From Intoshia linei (taxonomy: Eukaryota > Orthonectida > Rhopaluridae), in the NCBI GenBank assembly GCA_001642005.1, contig LWCA01000353.1:1-30680 (forward strand): 30,680 nucleotides of DNA, given 5' to 3'. A model generated the notes under the pieces. That model had not been told where the DNA came from. It did not search any database and was given only the letters and a program-made list of their open reading frames with translations. Both the position numbers and the translations under genes were made by a program. The stretch's first letter is position 1, and every line of letters begins with the position of its first letter. Of the stretch, positions 19,201 through 27,360 are shown in pieces.

Positions 19201-22200
19201 TAATTTAAAAAATATACACTCTGATACAGATTTTAAAATCACTGACATTGTCATACATTTAAATTTCAAAACATTATTTCTTCAAGGCCAAAACCCATAA
19301 TTACCTTTTTAATGTTTATGATTTTAACATCCGTATCAGCGTATATATTTTTTTAAATTCTCCAACTCGTTTGATTTTCAAAAAGAGAGAAAATTGAGGT
19401 TTTTGACCAATAAGATGTGAGTTTGGCAGTTTGAAATTTATCTTATTATCCTCCGGAAAAAATTGTAATTGAAATGTGGACTTTATATCATTCTAAAACT
19501 GATAGTTATTGAAATAAAGTGGAACACACACACAAACCAATATTGCGTAGCATTATATAAGTAATGATTTTTTTAAAATTGTAAAAATTGTTTTTAGGGT
19601 AGTTTCTAAATAAATTAAAAAAATTTAACAATTTTTTCATATGAAACGACTTTTAGGGTTTATTTACTTGCTATTTTTCGACACGTTTTTGAATATATTC
19701 AGAAAGTGGATTTTAATTTTATTTTTTGGAAAAAAAAAGTAGGGTCAGTTTCTAAATAAATGAAAAAAAAGATGTATCTGTATTTCGGATTAATTTAACA
19801 GTTTTAATGGCAACTTTTCTTCAAAATTTTAAGTTTATTTGAATCATATCTTTTGGATAAGTTTATATTAGATACCAATCTAAAGAATTTTTAGAATAAT
19901 TTTTTAAAATTTAACACGGTTTTTTTTAGATATCTTTTGAAAGGAGTTTTTAACGCTATTTTGTTTCAAATTTTAAAAAGAATTTTAGGGTTATTTTCTA
20001 AATAACTTAAAAGAATATAATCGTTTTTTCAAATAAACGTTATTTTACTGGCTATTCTTAAAAAATTTTATTTATATACTTTTGAAAGCGTTTTTAAGAT
20101 TTTTTTTCGATAAGTATTAATTAATTTTAGGAATATTTTATAATTAAATATAATGCTAAATCAGGAAGAACCATCTCATAAAAAGATTATACCTTGCTTG
20201 ATGCAATTTCCACAATTGATTTAAAATCTGCGGCAGACGGAACAGGATGTCGTCTTAAAATGGCATAGTTAGGAAACACCGAGTGTATTTTCTTAGCAAC
20301 ACTTATATTAGCAAGCAACATGTATTCTTCAACCATTGCATTAGTATCATAGTTTGATTTAAGTTGCACATCTATTGCATGGTTTTTAGTTTCATCAACA
20401 AAAAACATAAACTGTTCAGAACTTTGCAGCATCAGAGCACCGGAATCAATGCGCGTTTTCCGTAAAGTTTTAGCAATCTTATTAAGAAGAAACAAACTAT
20501 TTGAAATTTCATCATTTGATTTGTCATTTTTAGCCTGAACGTCTATTCGCTTCTGAGCTTGTTCATATGTTAGCGAAGCTTTCGATTTTATCACACTTTT
20601 GGTAAATACGGTATTTATTATATTATAGTCCTTATCCAAAGTCCAAATTGTCGAAAAAGCTAACCTATCTACACCACATTTTAAGGAACATAAATCTGAG
20701 CTGAGTCTTTCTGGAATCATGTCGATACGTCTGTCAATTAAATATACAGTAGAAGCTCTCACACAAGCCTCACGATCAATATATGTATTTGGTTTTATGT
20801 AATATGAAACATCAGCAATGTGAACACCAATTTCAATTGTTGAATCTGGGTGCAATTCGATATGCAGTGCGTCATCAATATCAGTACAACCTGGAGGGTC
20901 GACACTGACAATACACTTATTTCTAAAATCTTTTCGTCCAACTAAATCAGGTTCAGTAATTTTCCAATCGTCCTTTGGCAAACAAGCCAAAACCGATTGA
21001 CTGAACGGCGCATAATTAATATCACATTCAATCAACAACAGTTCATTCTCTGTGGCTTTATCTCCTTTGGCTCCGAGACATCGTATAAAATGCCCCCGTG
21101 GAAACTTTGAATCGACAAGCCATTCGTCTATTGATACTACAATTCTCTGAGATCTCAAAACGTCAGCTTTTTTTGTTTCAATTCGAATAAACGGAATTTT
21201 CCGGTTTATAGGTCTAACTAAATGACTACGTTGTTTGTCGGTCAATGAATCCATTAAAGCTCCACAGAAATGGCGATATTTTCTTTTAAGTATACCAACA
21301 ATTTTAACAGATTTATAATTTGACTTTTTTATGCATTTATTTGAGTCTACCATTTCAACATTTTCTGATTCAAATTCAATAATTGGTTTTTCAAAAGCTT
21401 CATCTACTACAAGATTACTGGGAACTTTCCAATTGTCTTCAGGTAAGACCTCTACAGCCACCGTATCTCCATCTATAGCTCTGTTCATGTGCAACAACCC
21501 AAAAACATACACAATTTCATCTTCCCCGATTCGTACTGTTGCTTCATTTCGATTATGTGACGTAACTGAAAATTTCCCTTTATAAATGACTCCTTTTAGG
21601 ATTTTCTCAAACATGGTTTTATTCTCTAAATGAAAATCGTAAATTTTTTCTTGGTCCTTATCCAAATAATTCGTCAACTGTATTAATTTATCAGATAAGT
21701 CTCCAAATGAATGCTGAATTTCATTTTTGTCGTCGACTATAAAATCATAAATAGTAAAAAACTTTTCAGTCATCACATTTTTATACAATTCTATATCATT
21801 AGTTACAACATAACCGTCAACATTCATATGAGAACAAATGTAATCCCTTGCTTTAATTACAGCTCGCAAATTTCTTTTCTCAGTTGTCTCGTGTTTCGTA
21901 AAATCTGTAAAAGTTAAATCAAAGTTTTCGTTTGCAAAACAATAAAAAGTATTGTCATTGTTTATACGACACAGCAAGCGTTTAAATATTGAAAACGATT
22001 TTTTTTTCAATTTTTCATATACAGTTCCACATATCACGACATTTTTTAAATTTTCAATTACGTCAAATTGATTACGGATTGCAGAATAATCTGGAAAAAT
22101 GTACATTTTTTCATTTGATATGATAGAATCATTTATTGGTTTGGGTTTAGTAATAGGATAACATTTTATACATTTGTCGTAAATTCCACACGGTATGTTT

Positions 22201-22295
22201 GATCTTAAATGGTACAGATTTGTCTTTTTAACTACATCTCCTCGCGATGTTTTTATATAATTTTCGACATGTTTTATGCATGAAAATTCATTCAT
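13220..22295 (-). CDS. DIS3: Exosome ribonuclease DIS3/Rrp44
   Basis: Seven exons: 22295-20193, 17642-17428, 17374-17284, 17243-17166, 16935-16783, 13509-13384 and 13315-13220. Predicted length is 953 residues (human DIS3 is 958). DIS3 is the catalytic 3'-5' exonuclease of the nuclear/cytoplasmic RNA exosome. Order of parts: Cys motif CGIYDKCIKC (36-45), PIN domain (about 60-190), two cold-shock domains (about 225-430), RNB domain from about 455 with SVDPPGCTDIDDALH (D466, D472, D474 and D475 all present), THFTSPIRRYADMMVHRLL, and S1 domain in the last three exons (KYGLEGNIF, ISIFDKIEVEI). It ends in a basic tail. The RNB active site looks intact. The PIN site keeps D69, E94 and D167 but lacks the acidic residue(s) of the N-D-R-N-D-R-A motif, here EKRNLRA (139-145). 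Introns 1 (2.55 kb) and 5 (3.27 kb) are large; the other four are 40-240 bp. Intron 5 contains another gene on the opposite strand. Confidence 0.95.
13564..16574 (+). CDS. Single-pass membrane protein: signal peptide, CUB-like domain, LDLa, TM (NETO-like)
   Basis: Four exons: 13564-13651, 13697-14161, 14781-14894 and 16342-16574. All joins are in phase 1, and they give about 299 residues. Exon 1 encodes a signal-peptide-like start (MYKHK then LTLIQIIQFIHIFSS). Exon 2 looks like one CUB domain: several Cys, N-glycosylation sites such as NKT and NYT, and a CUB-type ending GRGFELIYTLF. Exon 3 is a textbook LDL-receptor class A module with six Cys (187, 194, 198, 205, 211, 220) and the calcium-site CSDGLDEKNC. 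Exon 4 encodes a transmembrane helix (about 231-252) and a basic tail of about 47 residues. Architecture resembles NETO/LEV-10/SOL receptor-auxiliary proteins, but with one CUB only. That assignment is inference; another CUB/LDLa receptor is possible. The whole gene lies in DIS3 intron 5, opposite strand. An AATAAA overlaps the stop codon. Confidence 0.8.
14162..14780 (+). repeat. Intron of the CUB-LDLa gene with a shared tandem-repeat block
   Basis: Within this 619-bp intron, about 14300-14510 resembles the repeat seen at 18.1-18.4 kb and 19.2-19.4 kb: ccttcaggtcaaacacccaa, then taaccttattttataaaaaatt. A second, diverged unit follows (actgacaaaaccacaataat, then ccctttttttt). The remainder is AT-rich with no other feature. 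Confidence 0.5.
15371..16278. mobile_element. Old non-autonomous hAT element with 8-bp target duplication
   Basis: The right terminus reads CAGGGGTGCACAACGTTTTC on the minus strand, ending at 16278, and is followed by ctctagat (16279-16286). The same 8 bp occur at 15363-15370. They are followed by CAAAAATGTACAACGTGCGA, which matches the terminus except for G-to-A and C-to-T changes. A GGCGGCCATA/GTGCGGCCATAG motif recurs inside each end (about 15411 and 16212). No transposase is visible. The element fills much of the last intron of the CUB-LDLa gene and ends 63 bp before its final exon. Confidence 0.8.
15740..15960. repeat. Degenerate tandem repeat inside the hAT element
   Basis: Three or so imperfect units share the words ttggtaaaa(g/a)gcgattttt, ttttaaaatcaggttttttctttt and gaatcagataaaggaatt. 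Similar ttggtaaaag words occur at about 17980, so the family extends outside this element. Confidence 0.5.
16573..16578 (+). promoter_or_regulatory. Poly(A) signal overlapping the stop codon of the CUB-LDLa gene
   Basis: AATAAA begins at the second base of the TAA stop (16572-16574). The 3' UTR would be only about 20-30 nt, ending some 180 bp before DIS3 exon 5 on the other strand. Confidence 0.5.
18139..18400 (+). repeat. Shared intronic tandem repeat, plus orientation (about 1.7 units)
   Basis: Unit 1 starts ccttcaaggacaaaaacccc at about 18152. Unit 2 starts ccagccaaaaccccaaatta at about 18289, giving a period near 137 bp. The block is the reverse complement of the block in TTLL10 intron 4 (11110-11240) with only scattered differences. 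A related, more diverged copy lies at 19190-19400 (ttcaaggccaaaacccataa). Confidence 0.7.
18443..18932. mobile_element. Tigger/pogo-like MITE with TA target site
   Basis: The left end CAGTAAAAATCTTTATTAAT (18443) and the right end, read on the minus strand as CAGTATAAGTCCTTATTAAC (ending 18932), are inverted repeats, followed by GGAATT on both sides. Each end is flanked by TA. The word tccgttaata recurs inside near both ends. No coding capacity was seen; length is 490 bp. Confidence 0.75.
19570..20120. repeat. Degenerate tandem repeat at the 5' side of DIS3 intron 1
   Basis: Imperfect copies share ttttagggt(a)gtttctaaataa, ttaaaaaaattta, gttttttca and atatcttttggaaagtgg/tttttaa words at irregular 100-150 bp spacing. 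No single clean period could be fixed by eye. Confidence 0.45.
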
Positions 22296-22950
22296 TTCAG
22301 TATTTTTATTTTATCGCTCACTTTTTTAGTGAAAAATATTTGTTTTAGAAATTTGACGTCAAATTAAGTGGTTTATTAATTTTAATCGATTTTTGTGTAC
22401 GTTTAATTTACAGTTTTAAGTTATGGGTTGCGCACCAGTGACCTTAAAAATGAGTGAACACTAGTGTTCGAAAAAAGGTTTTGTTGAAAGAAGATTTATT
22501 CACAAAATTGTCAACAAAATTCATTAATTTAAAAATCAAATATTAATTGATGTAAAATTAAAAATGCATAATAGACACAAATGGATCAAAAGAATAAAAA
22601 TATATTATACAGTACAAAAGTATACGCTACGACAAAATAAACCAATCTAAAACAATTAATTTTATAACAACGCAAATGAACTAAAAAGACAATGAATTTG
22701 AAACAATTCAAAAATTTATAGTCAATCAAGTGCATAATTATACTTGACATCACATCAGCCAGTACACACCATGTGACTTGTCCAAATGTATTCAATGAAA
22801 ACTAAAAAATGAAAAGTATAATCAAATTAAATATAGAAAATAAATCACTAAGCGATACAAATGAACAAATAAAATGTAAACATGGAATCCAAATAAACTA
22901 TTTTACAGAAATGATAATTTAAAATGATGCTAAATATAAATAATTAAAAA
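22296..22950. promoter_or_regulatory. Head-to-head region between DIS3 (-) and PGRMC (+)
   Basis: These 655 bp separate two divergent start codons and must hold both promoters. It includes a perfect 14-bp palindrome GAACACTAGTGTTC (22456-22469) in a slightly less AT-rich patch 160 bp from the DIS3 start. The small minus-strand frame at 22586-22795 has no family features and is not called. Confidence 0.4.
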
Positions 22951-23568
22951 ATGTCATTCATAACAGATTTATTTAACGAACTGATACACTCACCATTCAA
23001 CATAGTCCTGACAATTGTTTCGATAGTTTTAATCTACAAAATATATGTTGCTAAAAAAAAATCAAAACTTGAAAAGAAGGCTAAAGTGATTGAAGGTTGT
23101 ATAAAATTAAAAACTAGAAACTATACATTGGAACAGCTCCGACAATACAATGGAAAGAAACCTGGATGCAGTAATATTTTGATTGCAATTAGAAATAATG
23201 TATACGATGTTTCGAAAAGCAGAGATACATATTCAGAAGGTAATTAATAAAGTAGTTTTAATTTAAATGAATCATTATTTAGACGGTCGGTATGCAATTT
23301 TAGCAGGTGGTGATGCTTCCAGAGCTTTGGCTACATTTACATTGAAAGTCAGCGACACTTATGATGATTTGAATAACTTGACTCCAGATCAAATCAAACA
23401 TTTGAACGAATGGGAAAGACAATTCAAAGGTATTTTTAATCTTTGTGTGACGGGGAGTCAATTTTGGTTTTAGAAAAATATGAAATTGTTGGACAGTTAC
23501 TCAAACCTGACGAAATTATTACAGATTACACCAATACTACAAGTGAATCGGAAAAAGAAGACAATTGA
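22951..23568 (+). CDS. PGRMC: Membrane-associated progesterone receptor component (PGRMC1/2), cytochrome-b5-like haem protein
   Basis: Three exons: 22951-23239, 23283-23429 and 23474-23568, giving 176 residues (human PGRMC1 is 195). PGRMC proteins are ER/membrane-anchored haem-binding chaperones and partners of cytochrome P450s. A single membrane helix (about 16-34, FNIVLTIVSIVLIYK) is followed by a Lys-rich linker. The MAPR-type cytochrome-b5 fold lies at about 57-155: YTLEQLRQYNGKK, ILIAIRNNVYDVSKSRDTYS, YAILAGGDASRALATF, then YDDLNNLT and EWERQFKEKYEIVGQLL. Tyr94 and Tyr100 correspond to the haem-site tyrosines of PGRMC1, and the His pair of true cytochrome b5 is absent, as expected. The C-terminus is acidic (SESEKEDN), like the phosphorylated tail of PGRMC1. 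Introns are 43-44 bp and in phase 1. Confidence 0.95.
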
Positions 23569-23869
23569 AAAGTGTATTATTATATTAAACCGTTACTATG
23601 ATAAATTTTTTTGGAAATAATTTATTTGTCATGATTTTTTCCAATTTGAGAATATTCGAGAATAGATATGGGTTAAACTCATCTTAATGAGATTCTGCAT
23701 GGATGGCTGTATGTAAACAGATGAAATGTTTGTAAAATTGATCATTTAAAAAAACCTTGTTTTCAATAACATAACGGTCTATCCCAGGTCCATTGAAAAT
23801 GTATGGCTATATGGTACTAAACATCCTTTACGAAAATTGAATTAAATCAGTAAAAGTTAAAAGGGGAAT
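23569..23869. other. 3' flank of PGRMC
   Basis: This covers the PGRMC 3' UTR and spacer up to the hAT element. No canonical AATAAA was found near the stop, and no other feature was seen. Confidence 0.3.
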
Positions 23870-23877
23870 ATGCTCAT

Positions 23878-24260
23878 TAGGGCTGTTCAAAAAAAAATTA
23901 CCACATGACCAGAGAGTATGCTTTGGTATGTGAAAAATAATATGCTGTTATTAAAAATTCGCAATTCTCAAAAAACATTAAACGGAATTCGATTAATAAC
24001 TTTAAAATCCTAACTTATATAAAATGTGACGCGATTTTTGTTTGTGTGTGTTCAGCTTTATTTAAATAACTACCCATCTTATAATTTTTTAAAGACCACA
24101 TTTCAAACAGCGCGCGAAAACCTTAAAAAGGAAAACAGCTTAATGTTTTTACGGTAAATTTTTCTAAAAATATATTTTTTAGGGGTTTTTAGTACCCTCT
24201 TGATCGTGGTATAGGATATTTTCAACAAAAATTAATTTTTGTAAAAAACGAACAGCCCTA
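23878..24260. mobile_element. Non-autonomous hAT element with perfect 8-bp target duplication
   Basis: Termini are TAGGGCTGTTC (23878) and GAACAGCCCTA (ending 24260), an exact 11-bp inverted repeat extended by similar A/T-rich arms. Flanks are identical 8-mers, atgctcat (23870-23877 and 24261-24268). The 383-bp interior lacks a transposase. It lies between convergent PGRMC and GID8, 78 bp beyond the GID8 stop. The minus-strand frame at 24179-24421 overlaps its end and is spurious. Confidence 0.92.
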
Positions 24261-24338
24261 ATGCTCATATTATAAACAATACTAAAAGTGAATACGAAAA
24301 TGTGATAATTAACATGTATTATTAAATTAAATCGTAGT

Positions 24339-25327
24339 CTACGAATCAACGTCATCGTAAGGAGGCAACAAGAATTGAAATTGATTTTTTTTCCGAATGC
24401 ACAGTTTGGTGAATGTTGCATTATTAGCTTCTAGTTTTTCTTGCGACCAATGCATTACCGAATAAATATAATTAATCATAGATTCTCGATTGGTGTGAAG
24501 AGTTTTCATGAGTTCCCGATTAACTTGTTCTGCTACCCTGTCTCGTTTAGATTGGTCCAGAAGGTGTTTATTGGGCGACAGATTGTAATCATCGAATATT
24601 ATGAATGATATAACTTCCTCAATGCTTTCCAAAATGGAAGGATTCATATCGCAATAAGGTATGAGGTTTATTTGGGCAAATTGAATCATATCTACCTTGT
24701 TGCTACTCTTTCTAACAAATTCAATCAATTGCTGTAACTAATTAAAGCTATTGAAAAATAAAACTATGTATTACCTGTAATTCAAAATACATGGCGGGAT
24801 TAGTATGAAAAAAGTAAATAAATTCTTCATTAATCTAAAGTGAACGTTAATGTATTTAAGACTGGTTCCCAACAATCTATAAAAAATCAAAACATAAACT
24901 AAAAATTTTAGCATCACCTGTTGTATCGTCATTGTTAGGAACCGAAAATAGTACCATATTAATCGCTTCCATTATGTTACCCTCATAAATAAACTCCATA
25001 ATTTTCCGCCTCTCTAAAACCTTGCAATAGTTTTGTTTCTGATAAAGCTTGGATTCTTTATTAAAACATTCGGCAGTTGATTTATACCCTTCTAATTAAA
25101 AATTAAAATAAAACATGTCACAAAATACCATTATACAAATATTCCAGAACAATTTCATTTAGTTTATTTCTAGATAATTCTTTTTTGCAAAAATCCGTCT
25201 CCCACTCCTCGCCCAAGGAAATTTTATTATCTTCTAAAGGAGTCGATACGGACTGACCATCAACAATCTCATCATTATATTTAAAACCTGAAGCTACAAA
25301 TGGTTCACTCACTTCTTCAACTTGCAT
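24339..25327 (-). CDS. GID8: GID8/TWA1 homologue, LisH-CTLH-CRA subunit of the CTLH E3 ubiquitin ligase
   Basis: Four exons: 25327-25129, 25091-24955, 24834-24775 and 24731-24339, giving about 262 residues (human GID8 is 228). GID8 is a scaffold of the GID/CTLH ubiquitin ligase. An acidic N-terminal extension (about 1-50) precedes a LisH motif, LNEIVLEYLYNEGYKSTAEC. Then come a CTLH block (RRKIMEFIYEGNIMEAINM) and INEEFIYFFHTNPAMYFELQ, which aligns with the family pattern I-N-x(8)-D-T-N-x-x-L-Y-F-x-L-Q. A CRA region (QLIEFVRK..., ESIEEVISFIIFDDYN, REPxx-like RESMINYIYSVMHWSQEKLE) completes the match. The exon 2/3 join was chosen because it gives an ungapped match to GID8; reading on past 24955 soon hits a stop. 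The gene is divergent from SDHC with only 49 bp between start codons. Confidence 0.85.
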
Positions 25328-25376
25328 AGTTAAATTTTAATAAATAAAGTTTATTTGTTGTCATATTTCTGTTATA
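25328..25376. promoter_or_regulatory. 49-bp bidirectional promoter/5' UTR region of GID8 and SDHC
   Basis: The GID8 (minus) and SDHC (plus) ATG codons are separated by this AT-only-looking stretch, which contains AATAAATAAAGTTTATTTG. Both core promoters and 5' UTRs must overlap here or extend into the coding regions. An upstream non-coding exon for either gene would relax this, but none is evident. Confidence 0.55.
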
Positions 25377-26271
25377 ATGCTAAAAAATATTGTCAAATTT
25401 GCAAGTAGTTTGGGTGTGGCGTCCAAGAGGCGGTTACTTAACATTTATATAGTTATTTATACATTTAGCATTTCTGGAACTTTAATGAATCAAATGAAAA
25501 ATTTTTGGTCGAAAAATGCATTGTTGAATAGACCTATGTCACCATGGATAATTTATAGGTTTCCTATTTGGTAATCTGTTGATATTTTTTGTGTAGCTTT
25601 AAAATACCCATGATGGCTTCGATTAGTCACCGAATTGCAGGTTTTACGGCCGCTTCAAGTTTTGTTATTTTGAACCTATTAATTTTATTCTAGTCGCGTT
25701 AGTTTTACCAATTTCTTTGATAGTTTTTCCTGGTGGAGCCAAAAAATTATCCGAAATTTTAATAGAGATAGATATTCCAGCGTACCTGCGGATACCCATC
25801 AAATTCGCCATCATATTTCCTCTTGTTTATCATGGAGCGGATAGTGGTAAGCGTATGGTAAGTATACTACAGTATTGTTTCCTAACTCGCCTTTAATTTA
25901 AAATTAAATTAGGTTTTAAAACCATTCTCAAATTAAGTTATTTTGTATTACAATTTACATTTTATTGAATTTAAAATCTCTATCGCCAACTATTTCTAAA
26001 TCCCAAGAAATGCGAGTTATAGAGAGAATACTGTATTTTATAAATGTAAGAGGTTAACGACCTGATATATCTTAACTAGTTACAAAAAATATGTATTGCG
26101 TTAATTTTTTAAAACTACATAAAATCTGTTTAGTTACGTGATTTTGGTTATGGAGCAACAGTGTCAACCCAAACAAAATTGTCAATTCTTATGTTTGTGG
26201 TTGCTTTAATGATTACATCAAATTTTATAAATATGAGTGAACAAATTAAGAAACAAACAAAAACAATGTAA
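25377..26271 (+). CDS. SDHC: Succinate dehydrogenase cytochrome b560 subunit (complex II)
   Basis: Four exons: 25377-25558, 25597-25658, 25694-25857 and 26134-26271, giving 181 residues (human SDHC is 169). SDHC is one of two membrane anchors of complex II in the mitochondrial inner membrane and carries haem b and part of the quinone site. The N-terminus (MLKNIVKFASSLGVASKRR) looks like a mitochondrial presequence. Then come RPMSPWIIY, the quinone-site motif SISHRIAG, a first hydrophobic helix and a second block KFAIIFPLVYHGADSGKRML with the haem-ligand His. A final helix is LSILMFVVALMITSNFI. Introns are 38, 35 and 276 bp; the last contains a Tigger-like MITE. The 35-bp intron was chosen because reading through meets a stop and loses the family match. 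The N-terminal part could contain another tiny intron. Confidence 0.88.
25870..26033. mobile_element. 164-bp Tigger/pogo-like MITE in SDHC intron 3
   Basis: The left end is CAGTATTGTTTCCTAACTCGC minus its last base in the conserved core (CAGTATT...AACTCG). The right end, read on the minus strand, is CAGTATTCTCTCTATAACTC followed by GC. Both are flanked by TA (25868-25869 and 26034-26035). There is no coding capacity. The termini belong to the same CAGT...CTATAA class as the element at 1032-1990. Confidence 0.75.
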
Positions 26272-26276
26272 TAGAA

Positions 26277-26282
26277 AATAAA
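26277..26282 (+). promoter_or_regulatory. SDHC poly(A) signal at the CNOT3 stop
   Basis: AATAAA starts 6 bp after the SDHC stop (26269-26271) and ends 3 bp before the convergent CNOT3 stop (26285-26287). SDHC transcripts must end inside CNOT3 coding sequence. Confidence 0.6.
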
Positions 26283-26284
26283 TA

Positions 26285-27061
26285 TTATTTCAATGTTAAA
26301 TTATCCAAATATTTATAATGAAAGACAAAACTTGGTTTGATAAAAATTTGCATTTCTTTATAATCGTAATAAATATAGCTTCCCTGTAAAAAAATATATT
26401 CAATTTAATAAAAAATAAACTTTTTCATAATCTTCGCCAATTTCTTCAGGTTCTTGCTTTCGTTGATACCAAATTTTTTGATCAGTGTGAAAAGCCCAAA
26501 ACTGTTTTTTGAGAGCCTTAGCAGCATAGTATTGGGATAAGGTACCCTATAAATTGATATAAGAATATTAAAAAAGCAACAAACCTCTAGAAAGTAAAAT
26601 ATAAAGAAGAGCGTTTCCAATTGTACCAAATCATAAAATTTTGGATCATTAAATGAGGCTAGAGATTCCTGGGGGTAATATTGAGGTGTGGAGGCTGGTG
26701 CACTTGATAATCTGGCTACGTTGCGTTGGACAAGTCGTTTTAAAGGGTAATTATTTGCTGACTTGGAAATAGTGACCAATAGGGATTTTTGTTCTGCGTT
26801 AGAGTTATTTGGGTTCCACAAAGGATGAATTGCATAATTAGGATTTAAACGGAAATTTTTTGTTAATTTTTCAGTAGCTACATGGGGGACGAGAGTTTCA
26901 ACTAGTTTTGTAATATTTTGAACTTTTGGTGAAACTTTTGCTTTGCTTTGTTTATGTTCAGAAATTTCTGTTTCTTGTTTCTTAGGGTTATTCACAGATT
27001 CCTTCACTTCTTCTACGGTGGATGGAAGTATATCAATGTTTACAACCTGAATAGTGTTTTT
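26285..27061 (-). CDS. CNOT3: CCR4-NOT subunit 3 (CNOT3/NOT3), C-terminal exons
   Basis: Three exons: 27061-26585, 26546-26421 and 26383-26285, all in phase 0 and encoding about 233 residues. CNOT3 pairs with CNOT2 to form the NOT module of the CCR4-NOT deadenylase complex, which shortens mRNA tails. The NOT-box domain is clear: [59 protein letters not shown] and FVFHYKYLDN at the end. Human CNOT3 has [30 protein letters not shown] and TYIYFDYEKW at the same places. The first exon here follows an intron end (aatttag) and has no in-frame ATG, so upstream exons exist. The N-terminal coiled-coil region of about 230 residues is not seen up to the right edge. Either it lies beyond the transposon-rich stretch or the gene has been cut. 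Confidence 0.9.
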
Positions 27062-27360
27062 CTAAATTAAAACTTTAGATAAATATTTTACATTTTAAAT
27101 TAAGTTTAACTTTATTTAATATAATATATCGTTTGACCAATAAAATGTTAAAGTACACTATACAGAACGAGTTTCACGTCTATGTTAAATGAATTCATAA
27201 CTAAATATCAACATATATTTATTTTTATTGTAATAACGATATTAAAAATAGTTTTATTTTGTAAGTTATAATATGGAATTTATATTATTTACAAAAATTT
27301 TAATCCTATGCAAAACCTAGTCGTATCATAAACGATTTCTGTTATAAAGAAATTAATTAG
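27062..27360. other. Presumed CNOT3 intron / flank, no gene seen
   Basis: AT-rich sequence with no recognisable exon on either strand. The word TACAGAACGAGTTTCACGTC at 27160 could be an eroded Tigger-type end, but no partner was found. Confidence 0.3.

Larger units (their letters stand above)
17643..20192 (-). other. DIS3 intron 1 (2.55 kb), made of repeats
   Basis: The donor is AAG|GTATAA and the acceptor ATTTTATAG|GG; the join gives SSK-GFDF in phase 0. The interior has no gene. It holds TTTTAC-type tandem repeats (17860-18010), the shared repeat family (18139-18400, 19190-19400), a Tigger-like element (18443-18932) and a further degenerate tandem stretch (about 19570-20120). The plus-strand frame at 18011-18217 is a repeat artefact. 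Confidence 0.75.

Noticed and set aside
21331-21917. Two plus-strand frames (21331-21585 and 21711-21917)
   Set aside because: They are antisense shadows of DIS3 exon 1, which has strong family conservation.
22586-22795. 69-codon minus-strand frame between DIS3 and PGRMC
   Set aside because: Hydrophobic low-complexity translation with no supporting features, lying in a promoter region.
24179-24421. 80-codon minus-strand frame
   Set aside because: It straddles the end of the hAT MITE and the GID8 coding end in another frame.
24880-24955. MIF4G/PAIP1 identity for the gene at 24.3-25.3 kb
   Set aside because: First impression only; LisH, CTLH and CRA blocks align with GID8 without gaps around the exon 2/3 join.
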